A stretch of DNA of 64,000 nt from Sphingomonas sp. CL5.1 (GTDB lineage Bacteria > Pseudomonadota > Alphaproteobacteria > Sphingomonadales > Sphingomonadaceae). The notes beneath the pieces are model-generated. The model made no database searches. It was not told the origin of the DNA and saw only the letters and a list, made by a program, of their open reading frames with translations. How positions within the stretch are numbered: position 1 is the first letter of the stretch; each line of letters opens with the position of its first letter. Below, piece by piece: positions 35,181 to 43,515 of the stretch. The stretch is taken from contig NZ_CP050137.1 of the NCBI RefSeq assembly GCF_013344685.1, positions 310,001-374,000 of the forward strand. The letters are read 5' to 3'. The translations under genes and the position numbers were made by a program.

Positions 35181-36041
35181 CAGCCCCATGCGCCGCGCCG
35201 CCGTCTCGAACGGATCGGCAGGCACGGGCGCGAAGGTCAGCCGCTCACGGCCGAACGCGCGCTCGATCGCCAGCGCGTAACCCGGAAGGGACTGGCGGCG
35301 GACGATGCCGCGCAGCTCGAACGCGAATTGCTTCAAGGGCGAGAGCGCGCCGGATTTCAGGTGGAGGTGCGAAACGTCGAAGCTCCAGCCGCCTTCCTGC
35401 TGGCCGCCATGCTTGCGCACGATCCGGTAGAGCCAGCGTTCCAGCCCTCCGGTCAGGTCGAAATAGGCCCGGTCGATGGTGAGGACGAACGTGCGATCGA
35501 CCACGCCGGCATAGAACCAGTCGGGCAGGATCAGTTCGATACCGAGCGGCCGCCCCTCGCCGTCGAGCCGCTCCTGCCACTCGTTGATCCACGAGAAGCG
35601 ATGGCGGCGGCGCTGGTGCTGCTGGCGGATCGACGTGGCGACCGTAGTGGATTGCAGCCGGTCGAGCGCGGCCTTCAGCCGGTCATAATGATCCTTGCCG
35701 GTGCCGCGTCCGGTGAAGGTGAGGATTTCGTGCGGCGTCGTCGCCATCAGGCGCGAGGTCGGCAGCCCCGCGTCGCGTGCCGCGACGATCTGGCTCGCCG
35801 CCCATATCAGCACGTCGGCGTCCCATATGGTCGCCATGCCGTGCTCGGGCACCGCCTCGACCGATATCCAGGTCGCGCCCATGCGGAAGTCGATCGGCGT
35901 CACCCGCCTGCGCTTGGCGAGGCTGAAGAACGGCCAGGCCATGAGGTCCTGGGCGTCGCGCGGCGCGATGTCGTGCCCGAGCGACGGGAACAGCGCGAGT
36001 TGGGCGCGCTCGCCGGAACGGGAGGCGGCGCGCGGCTTCAT
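35160..36041 (-). CDS. repA: RepA replication initiator
   Basis: 293 residues matching the RepA/RPA initiator family of alphaproteobacterial plasmids and ICEs. It shows ALFPSLGHDIAPRDAQDLMAWPFFSLAK near the N-terminus, ISVEAVPEHGMATIWDADVLIWAASQIV, and a winged-helix region around TGRGTGKDHYDRLKAALDRL. The iterons lie right after its stop codon. The start overlaps the upstream excisionase-like gene by 4 bp. Confidence 0.9.
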   Translation of the reverse strand: MKPRAASRSGERAQLALFPSLGHDIAPRDAQDLMAWPFFSLAKRRRVTPIDFRMGATWISVEAVPEHGMATIWDADVLIWAASQIVAARDAGLPTSRLMATTPHEILTFTGRGTGKDHYDRLKAALDRLQSTTVATSIRQQHQRRRHRFSWINEWQERLDGEGRPLGIELILPDWFYAGVVDRTFVLTIDRAYFDLTGGLERWLYRIVRKHGGQQEGGWSFDVSHLHLKSGALSPLKQFAFELRGIVRRQSLPGYALAIERAFGRERLTFAPVPADPFETAARRMGLAVDNRP

Positions 36042-36304
36042 CGGCGGCTCTGCGTGATCGCCGCATCCCGCTGCGGCATGAGATCGTTCTGGCCGGGGTC
36101 GGACGTGGAATATTTGGTGCCGAGGTCGGCCCAGGCGCGCAGGTCGTCGACCGAATAGACCACCCGTCCGCCGATCCGGCGATAGGCCGGGCCGCTCCCG
36201 AAATAGCGGTGCTTCTCAAGCGTGCGGCCGGAGAGACCGAGGAAGCGCGCCGCTTCGGGGGTCCGCAGGTAGCGGGGCGGAAGGGTGACGGGCGGCCTGG
36301 ACAA
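36038..36304 (-). CDS. AlpA/excisionase-like helix-turn-helix protein
   Basis: 88 residues with a MerR/AlpA-type winged helix-turn-helix (YLRTPEAARFLGLSGRTLEKH then YRRIGGRVVYSVDDLRAWAD in form). Such proteins precede repA in this ICE family and may act as excisionase, as recombination directionality factor or as a repressor. It is translationally coupled to repA. Confidence 0.8.
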   Translation of the reverse strand: MSRPPVTLPPRYLRTPEAARFLGLSGRTLEKHRYFGSGPAYRRIGGRVVYSVDDLRAWADLGTKYSTSDPGQNDLMPQRDAAITQSRR

Positions 36305-36433
36305 CGAGCGTCTCCTGCGAAGCGGGATGGCAGGAGGCGATCATGGCGAAGTGCTCACGGCAGGGTGGGGAACGAAGATTCGCAGCTGCGCCGATGTGAC
36401 CACCCCCCGGCCGCGGTCACGCGGTGGGCGCTA

Positions 36434-36982
36434 TCAGCGGAAGCGCAGCAGCTTGCGGTAGTCGCCCTTCATCATGGCGGTGGCGTCGCGCACCAGGCGA
36501 TAGGCGAAGGACCGGGCGTCCGAGTTCTTGAAGTCGGACGCCGAGAGATGCCCGGCTTCGTCCTTGCCGAGCGCGATCGCGATTTCGCGATATGTCGCCC
36601 CGGCGAGGCGCAGATCGAGCGCGCGAAGCATCAACTCGAGCCGGGCCGTGCGAATTGCGGTGAGTGGCCATCCGCGCGGCAACGGGCCGGGTCGCTTGCC
36701 CGACATGAGCCGATGGAAACGCAGCAGGCTGAAGATGCGCTTGATGAAATCCTTGTCGAGCGGGACGATCGCGGCGAGCGGCTGGCCGGGCGTCGGATCG
36801 CGTAGCCACAGCCGATGCTCGCCGGCCGCGTCAGCGACGACGACATGACGGCCGTCGATCCCGGCCCGGTCGGCGAGCAGCGCGCCGAGCGCCAGCGGGT
36901 CGATTGCCGCTGCGCCGGCATATTCCTCCGGCGCGGCGTCGAGGATCACGGTGACGGCGGTGAGTTCCGGCCGCCAGATCAC
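36434..36982 (-). CDS. DUF2285 (RovC-like DNA-binding domain) protein
   Basis: 182 residues from a GTG at 36982. The C-terminal ~90 residues (LELMLRALDLRLAGATYREIAIAL … FAYRLVRDATAMMKGDYRKLL) match the DUF2285/RovC-type DNA-binding domain. The reading frame extends upstream of the GTG as AYLPDELSGTVIWRPEL, which continues what looks like the end of the DUF6499 protein encoded in another frame. It may therefore be the second half of a split gene. Likely a regulator of ICE transfer or replication genes. Confidence 0.8.
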   Translation of the reverse strand: MIWRPELTAVTVILDAAPEEYAGAAAIDPLALGALLADRAGIDGRHVVVADAAGEHRLWLRDPTPGQPLAAIVPLDKDFIKRIFSLLRFHRLMSGKRPGPLPRGWPLTAIRTARLELMLRALDLRLAGATYREIAIALGKDEAGHLSASDFKNSDARSFAYRLVRDATAMMKGDYRKLLRFR

Positions 36983-36998
36983 CGTGCCCGACAGCTCA

Positions 36999-37199
36999 TC
37001 AGGCAGGTAGGCGAAAGGACAACCCCCAGCGGCGGGCGAGCGCTATTCGCTCGCTCGCCGGGGCGTTGCGCCTGAGACGCGCCCGTTCTGCGCGATACTG
37101 GCGGTTGCGTTGAAGGAACGCGGCGGCGAATTCGGCGCGGCCGGGCGTGGCCGGCGCATTGCCGGCACGTCGCGAGCGCCGTCGTGGCGGTGTCGGCAT
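36999..37199 (-). CDS. DUF6499-type small regulator
   Basis: 66 residues from the ATG at 37199, which has GGGGAGG 6 bp upstream. The core FAAAFLQRNRQYRAERARL followed by LARRWGLSF is the pattern of DUF6499 proteins, found upstream of or fused to DUF2285 in ICEs. The frame ends in a TGA at 36999 just where the DUF2285 frame becomes recognisable, which suggests either two coupled genes or a frameshift. Confidence 0.7.
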   Translation of the reverse strand: MPTPPRRRSRRAGNAPATPGRAEFAAAFLQRNRQYRAERARLRRNAPASERIALARRWGLSFRLPA

Positions 37200-37352
37200 G
37201 AGCATCCTCCCCAGCCGCTCTTTGTGCGGAGTCTGGACCGCCGAGGATCGGGAGAAGCGCTGCATCCCGACAGCGCGAAGGCTGCGCGGTGCGATGCCGC
37301 CCGCGCATCGGAATCCGCGACCGGAAAAATCCATTCCGGTCTGAATGTTAAC

Positions 37353-37619
37353 CTATTCCGTGGCGCGCGGGCCGAGGAGATATGCGTAGCCCACTTCGGT
37401 CATCCAGCGCGCGCGGGCGAGATGGCTTTCGTGCATCACGCGGGCGCGCTCGGGTTCGGCACGGGGATCGATCCCGAAGATATGCGCCGCCGCATCTCGC
37501 CAGTCGGCGCCCTCGTCGTCGGTATCGAGCAGGCGGATATAGTCGGCGAGGTGATCCTCGTCATAGGCGGTAAGCCGCGGCGCGTCGGGCGCGCGATCCT
37601 CGAAATGCTTGCCGGTCAT
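37353..37619 (-). CDS. Conserved ICE-associated small protein
   Basis: 88 residues. The segment LTAYDEDHLADYIRLLDTDDEGADWRD and RARVMHESHLARARWMTEVGYAYLL recur, as I recall, in small proteins upstream of the DUF6499/DUF2285 genes of related ICEs. It is acidic in the middle, helical and without catalytic motifs. Function unknown, probably regulatory. Confidence 0.7.
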   Translation of the reverse strand: MTGKHFEDRAPDAPRLTAYDEDHLADYIRLLDTDDEGADWRDAAAHIFGIDPRAEPERARVMHESHLARARWMTEVGYAYLLGPRATE

Positions 37620-38095
37620 AACGCCCCCGTTCCTCCAGTCCCCGTTAACCTTTTAGACCGAAACGGAGACAATTCCATGCGCGCGGCGGGCATGGCTTCG
37701 CGCGCGCTCCGCAACGGTCGATCCGGGCGAGAAGCGGTTTGTCTGCGGTGCGCCCCCGCAAACTTGCTCCTGACCCTGATCGGGGAGTGGTAAACCGCGT
37801 TCAATCGGCCCTGTGACCTTTAGCCCGGAAGCCTGTTGTATACGTCACAGGCTCCCCGACCATGTGGTCAAGGATGGCGGCGCCGTCACGGCCGGCGCCA
37901 AACCGTTGAACGTGGGGCTACCAACCCCAGGCCGCCGCGTAGCGGCCCACGTCCTTCTTAGGACGGGGATGCCGTTCTGGCTACTGTCTCTTGCGAGCCG
38001 GGCAGCGCCCGGCGAGCGCGCGCCATGACGGCCGCGCGGACCTTTGGGACGCGCGGCCGCCGCCGGCCTGGGTGGGTCGGCGGCGGCATGGGATG
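37620..38095. other. Gene-free stretch
   Basis: About 475 bp without a convincing coding sequence. It contains an inverted repeat CCTGTGAC (37810–37817) / GTCACAGG (37844–37851) separated by 26 bp. That repeat may be an operator or terminator element upstream of the small regulator genes on the – strand. Confidence 0.35.
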
Positions 38096-38335
38096 TCAGC
38101 GAAGGCTTGCAAAATGGGTCCAGCAGGCTTCGATCGCCTGTTCAAGCGTGGTGCAATCGCCGAGGTCGAGGAACGCGGCGCCGCGCGCGGTGATGATATG
38201 GGCTCGCGGTATCCAGACCGGGGCGGCTTCCTCGGGCGGCCAGTCGTGAAAACCATACGGATAGGCGGTGATGCCGTAGGGCGCCCAGAGCTTGGGGTGC
38301 AGCCGCGTGAAGCGGGCGACATAGGGAGCGGCCAT
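38096..38335 (-). CDS. Small hypothetical ICE protein
   Basis: 79 residues from the ATG at 38335, with AAAGG upstream; an ATG at 38350 is possible. The sequence is rich in aromatic residues (LHPKLWAPYGITAYPYGFHDW) and has no known motif. It lies between the DPPY methyltransferase gene and the gene-free stretch. I do not recognise the family. Confidence 0.5.
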   Translation of the reverse strand: MAAPYVARFTRLHPKLWAPYGITAYPYGFHDWPPEEAAPVWIPRAHIITARGAAFLDLGDCTTLEQAIEACWTHFASLR

Positions 38336-38377
38336 GATCGTGCCTTTCAAAATGGGAGAGCCGGAAAGGGAGGCGGC

Positions 38378-39046
38378 CTAAGCCGCCACCCTCCGCGCCG
38401 GGCGTTCCAGCCGCTTGCTCGCGGTGTGGTAATGGCCGTTGTCGAGTTCGATGCCGGTCCAGTCGCGGCCGAGTTGCTGGGCTGCCGCCAGTGACGAACC
38501 GCTGCCGCTGAACGGGTCCAGCACAAGCTCGCCCGGCTGCGTGAAAGCCTCGATCAACGGAGTCAGCGCCTCAACCGGCTTTTGCGTGGGATGCAAACGG
38601 TTCCCGCTGTAAGGAAAATCGAGCACGTCGGCGATAGGACGCGCGGGCCGGGCCGGATTGCCCTTCGCCAGCAAATAAGCCTGTTCGTGCTCATAGCGGA
38701 GGAAGCGGGCCGATGACGCATAACGCTTGCGAAACACAAGATGGCCGACGACGCGGAAGCCCGCCGCCTTCCATGCGTCCATGAACAAATCCACCTTGTT
38801 CCAGCCATAGAAGGAAACCGCGAAACCGCCATCCTTCAGGACGCGGTGCATTTCCCGAAACGCCGGACGCAGCCACCGGCCGTTATCGTCATTGGCAACC
38901 TTGCGGCCCTGACGGTCCCGGTAGCGGGTCACATAGGGCGGATCGGTCAGGATGAAATCCACCGTGCCGCTATCGAAAGCCTGCATCACTTCAATGCAAT
39001 CACCGTTGAAAATCACATTGCGGGGAGCCTGTGCCTTGCTGGTCAT
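38378..39046 (-). CDS. Site-specific DNA methyltransferase (DPPY, beta class)
   Basis: 222 residues. The catalytic DPPY is at 35–38 (FILTDPPYV) and the cofactor motif DPFSGSGSS near the C-terminus, giving the beta-class order. It methylates adenine N6 or cytosine N4. RLHPTQKPVE before the cofactor motif is typical of CcrM/Dam-like mobile-element enzymes. No restriction endonuclease gene is near, so it is an orphan, likely protecting the ICE or altering expression. Confidence 0.92.
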   Translation of the reverse strand: MTSKAQAPRNVIFNGDCIEVMQAFDSGTVDFILTDPPYVTRYRDRQGRKVANDDNGRWLRPAFREMHRVLKDGGFAVSFYGWNKVDLFMDAWKAAGFRVVGHLVFRKRYASSARFLRYEHEQAYLLAKGNPARPARPIADVLDFPYSGNRLHPTQKPVEALTPLIEAFTQPGELVLDPFSGSGSSLAAAQQLGRDWTGIELDNGHYHTASKRLERPARRVAA

Positions 39047-39049
39047 GTC

Positions 39050-39527
39050 TCAAATCCTTTGGGTCTGAAGTTCAGCGAAGCGGAATGCCGCGCCTGAACT
39101 TCTGCCCGGCGGCGAGCCAAGGGTAGCAACGGGGCAAGGGCGGCCGGGGCGGAGGGGAATCACCCGCCTGCACAAGGCGAAGCCGCGGAAGGTGGGGATA
39201 CCGCCCCGGACGGTTCCACTTACCTTGACCGGCGCGAGGACAACGTCCTTAGCAACGATCGCGCCGCCCAGGCGGCGCGCACGGGAAGACCTGCCCGCGT
39301 GGGCGGGCTCGCTTTGCGGGCTTGTCCCGCCCTCTTTTCCACTCACGCAGAGGACAGCCGGGATACCGGCTCGGCCATAGGCCGATCCCTGCTCGGTCAG
39401 CCCCAGCCTGAGATTGCGATCATTGTGCGGCAGGTCGCCAGGGTGAGCGGCGCTGGCGGATACAGTGAAGATCCATCCGGGACCGGAAAGGGAGCGCCCC
39501 GCCATTGCTGGCGGGACGCTCTCGCGA
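39050..39527. other. Gene-free stretch
   Basis: About 480 bp between the methyltransferase and DUF736 genes. A 151-codon frame is open on the – strand, but its composition is irregular and shows no family features, so I do not call it a gene. It may carry the promoter of the methyltransferase gene. Confidence 0.35.
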
Positions 39528-39827
39528 TCAGTCGACCTTCAGCTCGAACTTGCCGGTTGTCTCGGTCGAGACAAGCCGAAGATGAACGTCCGGCGCCAGG
39601 ACCGGATTGAGCTTGAGTGAAGCGTAAGGCTTCTGGTCTTTGGTGGCCTTGAGCCAGCCAACGCCGAATTCGATGCGCTCGTCGTCGGCGGCAACGATGC
39701 GATAGTCGGGCGACTTGTCGCTTGCCTTGTCGTCGATCCGAAGGATTTCCACCTTTTCGCTGAGGCCGAAAAACCGGATTTCGCCGTGGAAGCCGCGATC
39801 GGTTGCCGTGAAGTTTCCGCAGATCAT
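39528..39827 (-). CDS. DUF736 protein (copy 2)
   Basis: 99 residues opening MICGNFTATDRGFHGEIRFF, with SPDYRIVAADD and EFGVGWLKATKDQKPYASLKL, the canonical DUF736 pattern. It is closer to the family consensus than copy 1 at 30233–30565. Function unknown; the family is a reliable marker of alphaproteobacterial ICEs. Confidence 0.9.
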   Translation of the reverse strand: MICGNFTATDRGFHGEIRFFGLSEKVEILRIDDKASDKSPDYRIVAADDERIEFGVGWLKATKDQKPYASLKLNPVLAPDVHLRLVSTETTGKFELKVD

Positions 39828-40188
39828 GTCGTCAGTCCTTTCTTGACTCGGGACCGCGCCCTTCGCGGCCTCGTGGCATGTCGAGGATCGGGGACAGTCG
39901 GCTGCGCACCGCTGCTCGGGGTTCCCGTCGCGCTTGCGCGGCGGGGTGGGCTTGCGGCCAAGAGACGGCCGAAGGGCGGCTTTTTTGCTTCGCGCTGCAA
40001 AGCCGAAGGCGGCGGAAAAAAGCTGCCCGGCGCCGTTGCGCCGCCAGGTGGACACGAACAGATCAAGCCACGAGGGAGGCCGCGAGGGTCGGTCAGGCAG
40101 GCAGGACGGGAGACACTGATGCACCCGGCATTTCAGCGGAGCCACCAGCGATGGCCGGGTTATGGCTTTCGCATCGGCGTGGCAGGAT
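39828..40188. other. Gene-free stretch
   Basis: About 360 bp between the DUF736 and DUF6429 genes. Open frames exist on both strands, but none has family character or a good ribosome binding site. Probably promoter region for the DUF736 gene. Confidence 0.3.
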
Positions 40189-40428
40189 TCAGGGGCGAGC
40201 GAACAGCGCGTTGAACAGGCGCTCAGCCTCGGCCATGCCTTCGTCCGTCAGATGCACCGACTTCGCCTTGCGCGCCGGATCGGAAATCAGTCCGCGTTCG
40301 TGCAGTCGATCCATCGCGCTCCAGTCGAAGCCTTTCCAGGCCGTGCCGGTGGTGCTGCGGTTGAGCCACAGCAGGGCAAGCACCGCCTCGTCGATTCTGT
40401 CAGTGTCGATGTGCGTCCGCGAGTCCAT
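40189..40428 (-). CDS. DUF6429 small winged-helix-like protein
   Basis: 79 residues from the ATG at 40428. The pattern DTDRIDEAVLALLWL, AWKGFDWSAMDRLHERGLISDPARKAKSV in form and LTDEGMAEAERLFNALF matches the DUF6429 family, common on proteobacterial mobile elements. The fold looks like a winged helix, so a regulatory role is plausible. Confidence 0.8.
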   Translation of the reverse strand: MDSRTHIDTDRIDEAVLALLWLNRSTTGTAWKGFDWSAMDRLHERGLISDPARKAKSVHLTDEGMAEAERLFNALFARP

Positions 40429-40627
40429 GTGCGGAAGGATAGCAAACCGGGCTGCACACGGCATCCGCGATCCCGCCGTGAGCACGTATCTCTGCTACGC
40501 TACGCTTCGCTATTTCCGCCTTGCGCCGCCGTGCGCCGAATCCCGCCGCCGCCGCTACGGGACCGGCACGTATGCGGCCAAGGGCGATTTTGCTGGATTC
40601 CCGAGAGATGCGCGGCAGCTTGAGCAT

Positions 40628-40870
40628 ATGGCACTCTCTCGCAAACGTCGCCGCCGCGCACCCCGCGGCTGGTCGGAAGGGCTGGAAGACCTGCACGATT
40701 ACATGCAGCCGCATCCGACGCGCGCATCGTCTCGCAGGAGCGCTACCAGCGCGCCGATAATCGTTACCGACGACTGGCCCGAGCAGGTTCCCATCGGCGA
40801 TGCCGAGCTGCGCGTCATCGAAGGCGCTTTTCGTGAGGAACTGGACGCCCTGTTCGGGTCGCTGCCATGA
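40628..40870 (+). CDS. Small hypothetical protein
   Basis: 80 residues from the ATG at 40628 to a stop at 40870. The basic N-terminus is followed by IIVTDDWPEQVPIGDAELRVIE and an acidic C-terminus. The VTDDWPE core recurs, as I recall, in small sphingomonad mobile-element proteins of unknown function. It lies upstream of the toxin–antitoxin pair on the same strand. Confidence 0.5.
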   Translation: MALSRKRRRRAPRGWSEGLEDLHDYMQPHPTRASSRRSATSAPIIVTDDWPEQVPIGDAELRVIEGAFREELDALFGSLP

Positions 40871-40986
40871 TGAAAATCGGCTCTGCTGTCCCGTGCTTCT
40901 ACGATCGGATGATGCGGCCCACGCGCTTCGGCGAAGTTGACTGGCACGGTATTATGCCGTACATTAACGGTCAAAGGAGATCGGGC

Positions 40987-41277
40987 ATGTCAGCCGTTCA
41001 GAAACGCCGGAAACCGGAGCGCGAGATCAAGCGCGAGCGGATCGAGCTGCGCGTGAGCGCGTCGGCCAAGGATTTGATTCAACAGGCGACGGCGGTCACT
41101 GGCCTGACGGCCGGTGATCTGGCCTATGAAGGCGCGCGGCGCGTGCTGGACGAGCATCAACGCCTGGTGCTGACCGGCGCAGATCGGGATGCCTTCTTCG
41201 AGGCGCTGATGAACCCGCCGGAGCCGTCCGAGCGGCTGATCGCGGCCATGCGCCGTCACCGCGATCTCGTGGGCTGA
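40987..41277 (+). CDS. DUF1778-type antitoxin
   Basis: 96 residues from the ATG at 40987, with AAAGGAG upstream. The ribbon-helix-helix ERIELRVSASAKDLIQQATA and the following GDLAYEGARRVLDEHQ are typical of DUF1778/TacA antitoxins. The C-terminal part would neutralise the acetyltransferase toxin encoded 3 bp downstream and repress the operon. Confidence 0.88.
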   Translation: MSAVQKRRKPEREIKRERIELRVSASAKDLIQQATAVTGLTAGDLAYEGARRVLDEHQRLVLTGADRDAFFEALMNPPEPSERLIAAMRRHRDLVG

Positions 41278-41280
41278 CGA

Positions 41281-41790
41281 TTGGCGATCGTCTTTGAAGC
41301 CCTCGGCAAGCATCACGATCGGTCGCGCTTCTCTTGCGGGCAGGCCGATCTGGATGGCTGGTTCCGGCGACGCGCCGGTCAGGATGACCGCCGCGATGTC
41401 GCGCGTGTCTTCGTCGCAGCGGATTCGGAGTTGGGCGTCGTCGGCTTTTACAGCCTGAGCGCCTTCAAGCTGGAGCTGGGCGAATTGCCGGAGGAAATCG
41501 CGCGCAAGCTGCCGCGCTACGAGAGCGGTTATCCAGCGGCGCTGATCGGACGCCTTGCACGGGACGTTCGGATGCGTGGCAAGGGCTTCGGTGAAGTGCT
41601 GGCGGTGGATGCGATACGCCGCATTCTCGGCGCCGCGGAAACGCTGGCGGTGCTGGCCATCATCGTCGACGCCAAGGATGAACGCGCGGCAGCTTTCTAC
41701 GAAGGGCTTGGCTTTGCGCCCTTCCCGCGGCGGCCGAACCGGCTGTTCCTGCTGGCGTCCTCGGCGGGGCGGGGGCTGGAGAAAATGTAG
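41281..41790 (+). CDS. GNAT-family acetyltransferase toxin (TacT/AtaT type)
   Basis: 169 residues from a TTG at 41281, 3 bp after the antitoxin stop. The N-terminus FEALGKHHDRSRFSCGQADLD and the acetyl-CoA loop RDVRMRGKGFGEVLAVDA are those of toxin GNATs that acetylate aminoacyl-tRNA. With its DUF1778 partner it forms a type II toxin–antitoxin module, which would stabilise the ICE. Confidence 0.88.
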   Translation: MAIVFEALGKHHDRSRFSCGQADLDGWFRRRAGQDDRRDVARVFVAADSELGVVGFYSLSAFKLELGELPEEIARKLPRYESGYPAALIGRLARDVRMRGKGFGEVLAVDAIRRILGAAETLAVLAIIVDAKDERAAAFYEGLGFAPFPRRPNRLFLLASSAGRGLEKM

Positions 41791-41835
41791 TCGCGGTCGC
41801 CGCTGTGGGCCGCAGGTTGATGAAAGGATGTTGTC

Positions 41836-43515
41836 ATGGCGACTGTCGCCCCCGCCAAACCCGAGACGCCGCCGGTCGTGGCGACGGCTCGCGCCGCGCT
41901 CTACCTGCGCGTTTCCACTCCGCGCCAGGCGGATCACGACTTGTCGATCCCCGATCAACGCCGCCAGCTTGAGGGTTACTGCCTCTCGAACGGCTGGGAG
42001 GTCGCGGCCGAGTTCGTCGAGCCGGGCGTCTCGGGCACCGACGATCGCCGTCCCGCCTTCCAGGATATGATCGATGCGGCGATGGAGAGGCCTCCCGCGT
42101 TCGACGTGGTGGTCGTGCATAGCTTCTCGCGCTTCTTCCGCGATCAGTTCCAGTTCGAGTTCTACGTCCGCAAGCTGGCGAAGAACGGCGTGCAGCTTGT
42201 CTCGATCACGCAGGTTCTCGGCGATGATCCCGCGGGCGAGATGATGCGCAGGATCATGACGCTGTTCGACGAATATCAGTCGAAAGAGACTGCCAAGCAT
42301 ACGCTACGCGCGATGAACGAGAACGCGCGGCAAGGCTTCTGGAACGGCGCCCGTCCGCCGATCGGCTACCGCGTGGTCGAGGCCGAGCAGCGGGGCACGA
42401 AGATCAAGAAGAAGCTGGAGATCGATCCGATCCATGCCGAGACGGTGCGCCGGATTTTCCGCCTGGCGCTGGAGGGCGCCGATGGACGCGGGCCGATCGG
42501 AGTCATGGCTATCGCGTGCTGGCTCAACGAGAACAATATCCGCACACGCTATGGTGGGCGCTGGGGCAAGGGCATGGTGCATCAGGTGCTGACGCGCACG
42601 ACCTATATCGGCCAGCACCGTTTCAACACCTATGACGTCAAGAAGGGGCGTCGGAAGCCCGAGGCCGAGCACGCCATCATGGAAGTGCCGCCGATTGTCA
42701 CGGTGGCCGAGTTCGAGGCCGTGCAGCGGTCATTGAAGGCGCGCAGCCCCAAGATGATGCCGCCGCGCGCGGTGGGCGGTTCGACGCTTCTGACGGGCAT
42801 CTGCTTCTGCGCCTGCTGCGGTGCGGCGATGACGCTGCGCACGGGCACCAGCCGGAGCGGTCAGGAGTATCGCTACTACACCTGCGCGACCAAAGCCACG
42901 AAGGGGAAAACGGGTTGCCCCGGCGTCTCTCTGCCGATGGACCGGCTGAACGAGGCCGTGATCGAGCATCTGGAGAAGCGGCTGCTCGATCCCGCTCGGC
43001 TTGAAGTGCTGATGGACCAGCTTATCGCCCGGCGTGAGGAATGGGTGACGGAGCGCCGCCAGCACGTCGCCGAGATGGAGCGTCGGGCGACGGAGGCCGA
43101 TACCAAGCTCTCCCGACTCTATGAGGCGATCGAGAATGGAGTGGTCGATATGGGCGATCCGTCGCTCAAGGCGCGCATCGCCGAGCTGACCACCCTCCGC
43201 GACCAGGCCCGAGGGGATGCCGAGCGGGCTGTCGCGCATATCGAGCGCATCAGCCCGGAGATCACCGTCGAGAGCCTTCATGCGTTCGCGCTGGCCGCGA
43301 AACATAAGCTGCGCCATGACGACGGCTCCTATGCGCGGAACCATGTGCGTGCCGTCGCTCAGCGGGTCGAGGTCCATAGCAAGACGGATGTGCGAATCTG
43401 CGGCACGCGCACCGAGTTGCTACGCACCCTCACCGCCGTCTCTGGCGTAGAGGCGGCGGTGCTAGGGACTCGCGGTTTTGGACCGAAATGGTGCACGTCA
43501 CCGGGCACGAACTGA
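41836..43515 (+). CDS. Large serine recombinase (ICE integrase)
   Basis: 559 residues. The resolvase catalytic domain has the nucleophile Ser27 in LYLRVSTPRQ and the region VVVHSFSRFFRDQ. The recombinase domain starts with AMNENARQGFWNGARPPIGY, a zinc-ribbon domain shows CFCACCG and YYTCATK…TGCPG, and a coiled coil lies near residues 400–470. It integrates and excises the ICE. Its last ~15 codons run straight into chromosomal divK sequence, so the true C-terminus in the circular form may differ. Confidence 0.95.
   Translation: MATVAPAKPETPPVVATARAALYLRVSTPRQADHDLSIPDQRRQLEGYCLSNGWEVAAEFVEPGVSGTDDRRPAFQDMIDAAMERPPAFDVVVVHSFSRFFRDQFQFEFYVRKLAKNGVQLVSITQVLGDDPAGEMMRRIMTLFDEYQSKETAKHTLRAMNENARQGFWNGARPPIGYRVVEAEQRGTKIKKKLEIDPIHAETVRRIFRLALEGADGRGPIGVMAIACWLNENNIRTRYGGRWGKGMVHQVLTRTTYIGQHRFNTYDVKKGRRKPEAEHAIMEVPPIVTVAEFEAVQRSLKARSPKMMPPRAVGGSTLLTGICFCACCGAAMTLRTGTSRSGQEYRYYTCATKATKGKTGCPGVSLPMDRLNEAVIEHLEKRLLDPARLEVLMDQLIARREEWVTERRQHVAEMERRATEADTKLSRLYEAIENGVVDMGDPSLKARIAELTTLRDQARGDAERAVAHIERISPEITVESLHAFALAAKHKLRHDDGSYARNHVRAVAQRVEVHSKTDVRICGTRTELLRTLTAVSGVEAAVLGTRGFGPKWCTSPGTN
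43486..43500. other. Right ICE–chromosome junction (attR region)
   Basis: The recombinase frame crosses here into a sequence encoding HVTGHELILEL, which is the middle of a DivK protein. The conserved DivK-coding sequence begins at about 43491 (CACGTCACCGG); ICE sequence lies to the left. The exact crossover dinucleotide and the length of any core repeat cannot be read without the left end. Confidence 0.65.

Noticed and set aside
39050..39505. 151-codon – strand frame next to the methyltransferase
   Set aside because: No family resemblance and unusual composition for a gene of this region; treated as gene-free.
1..43500. CRISPR array or prophage
   Set aside because: No regularly spaced identical repeats and no phage structural genes; the genes present are those of a conjugative element.
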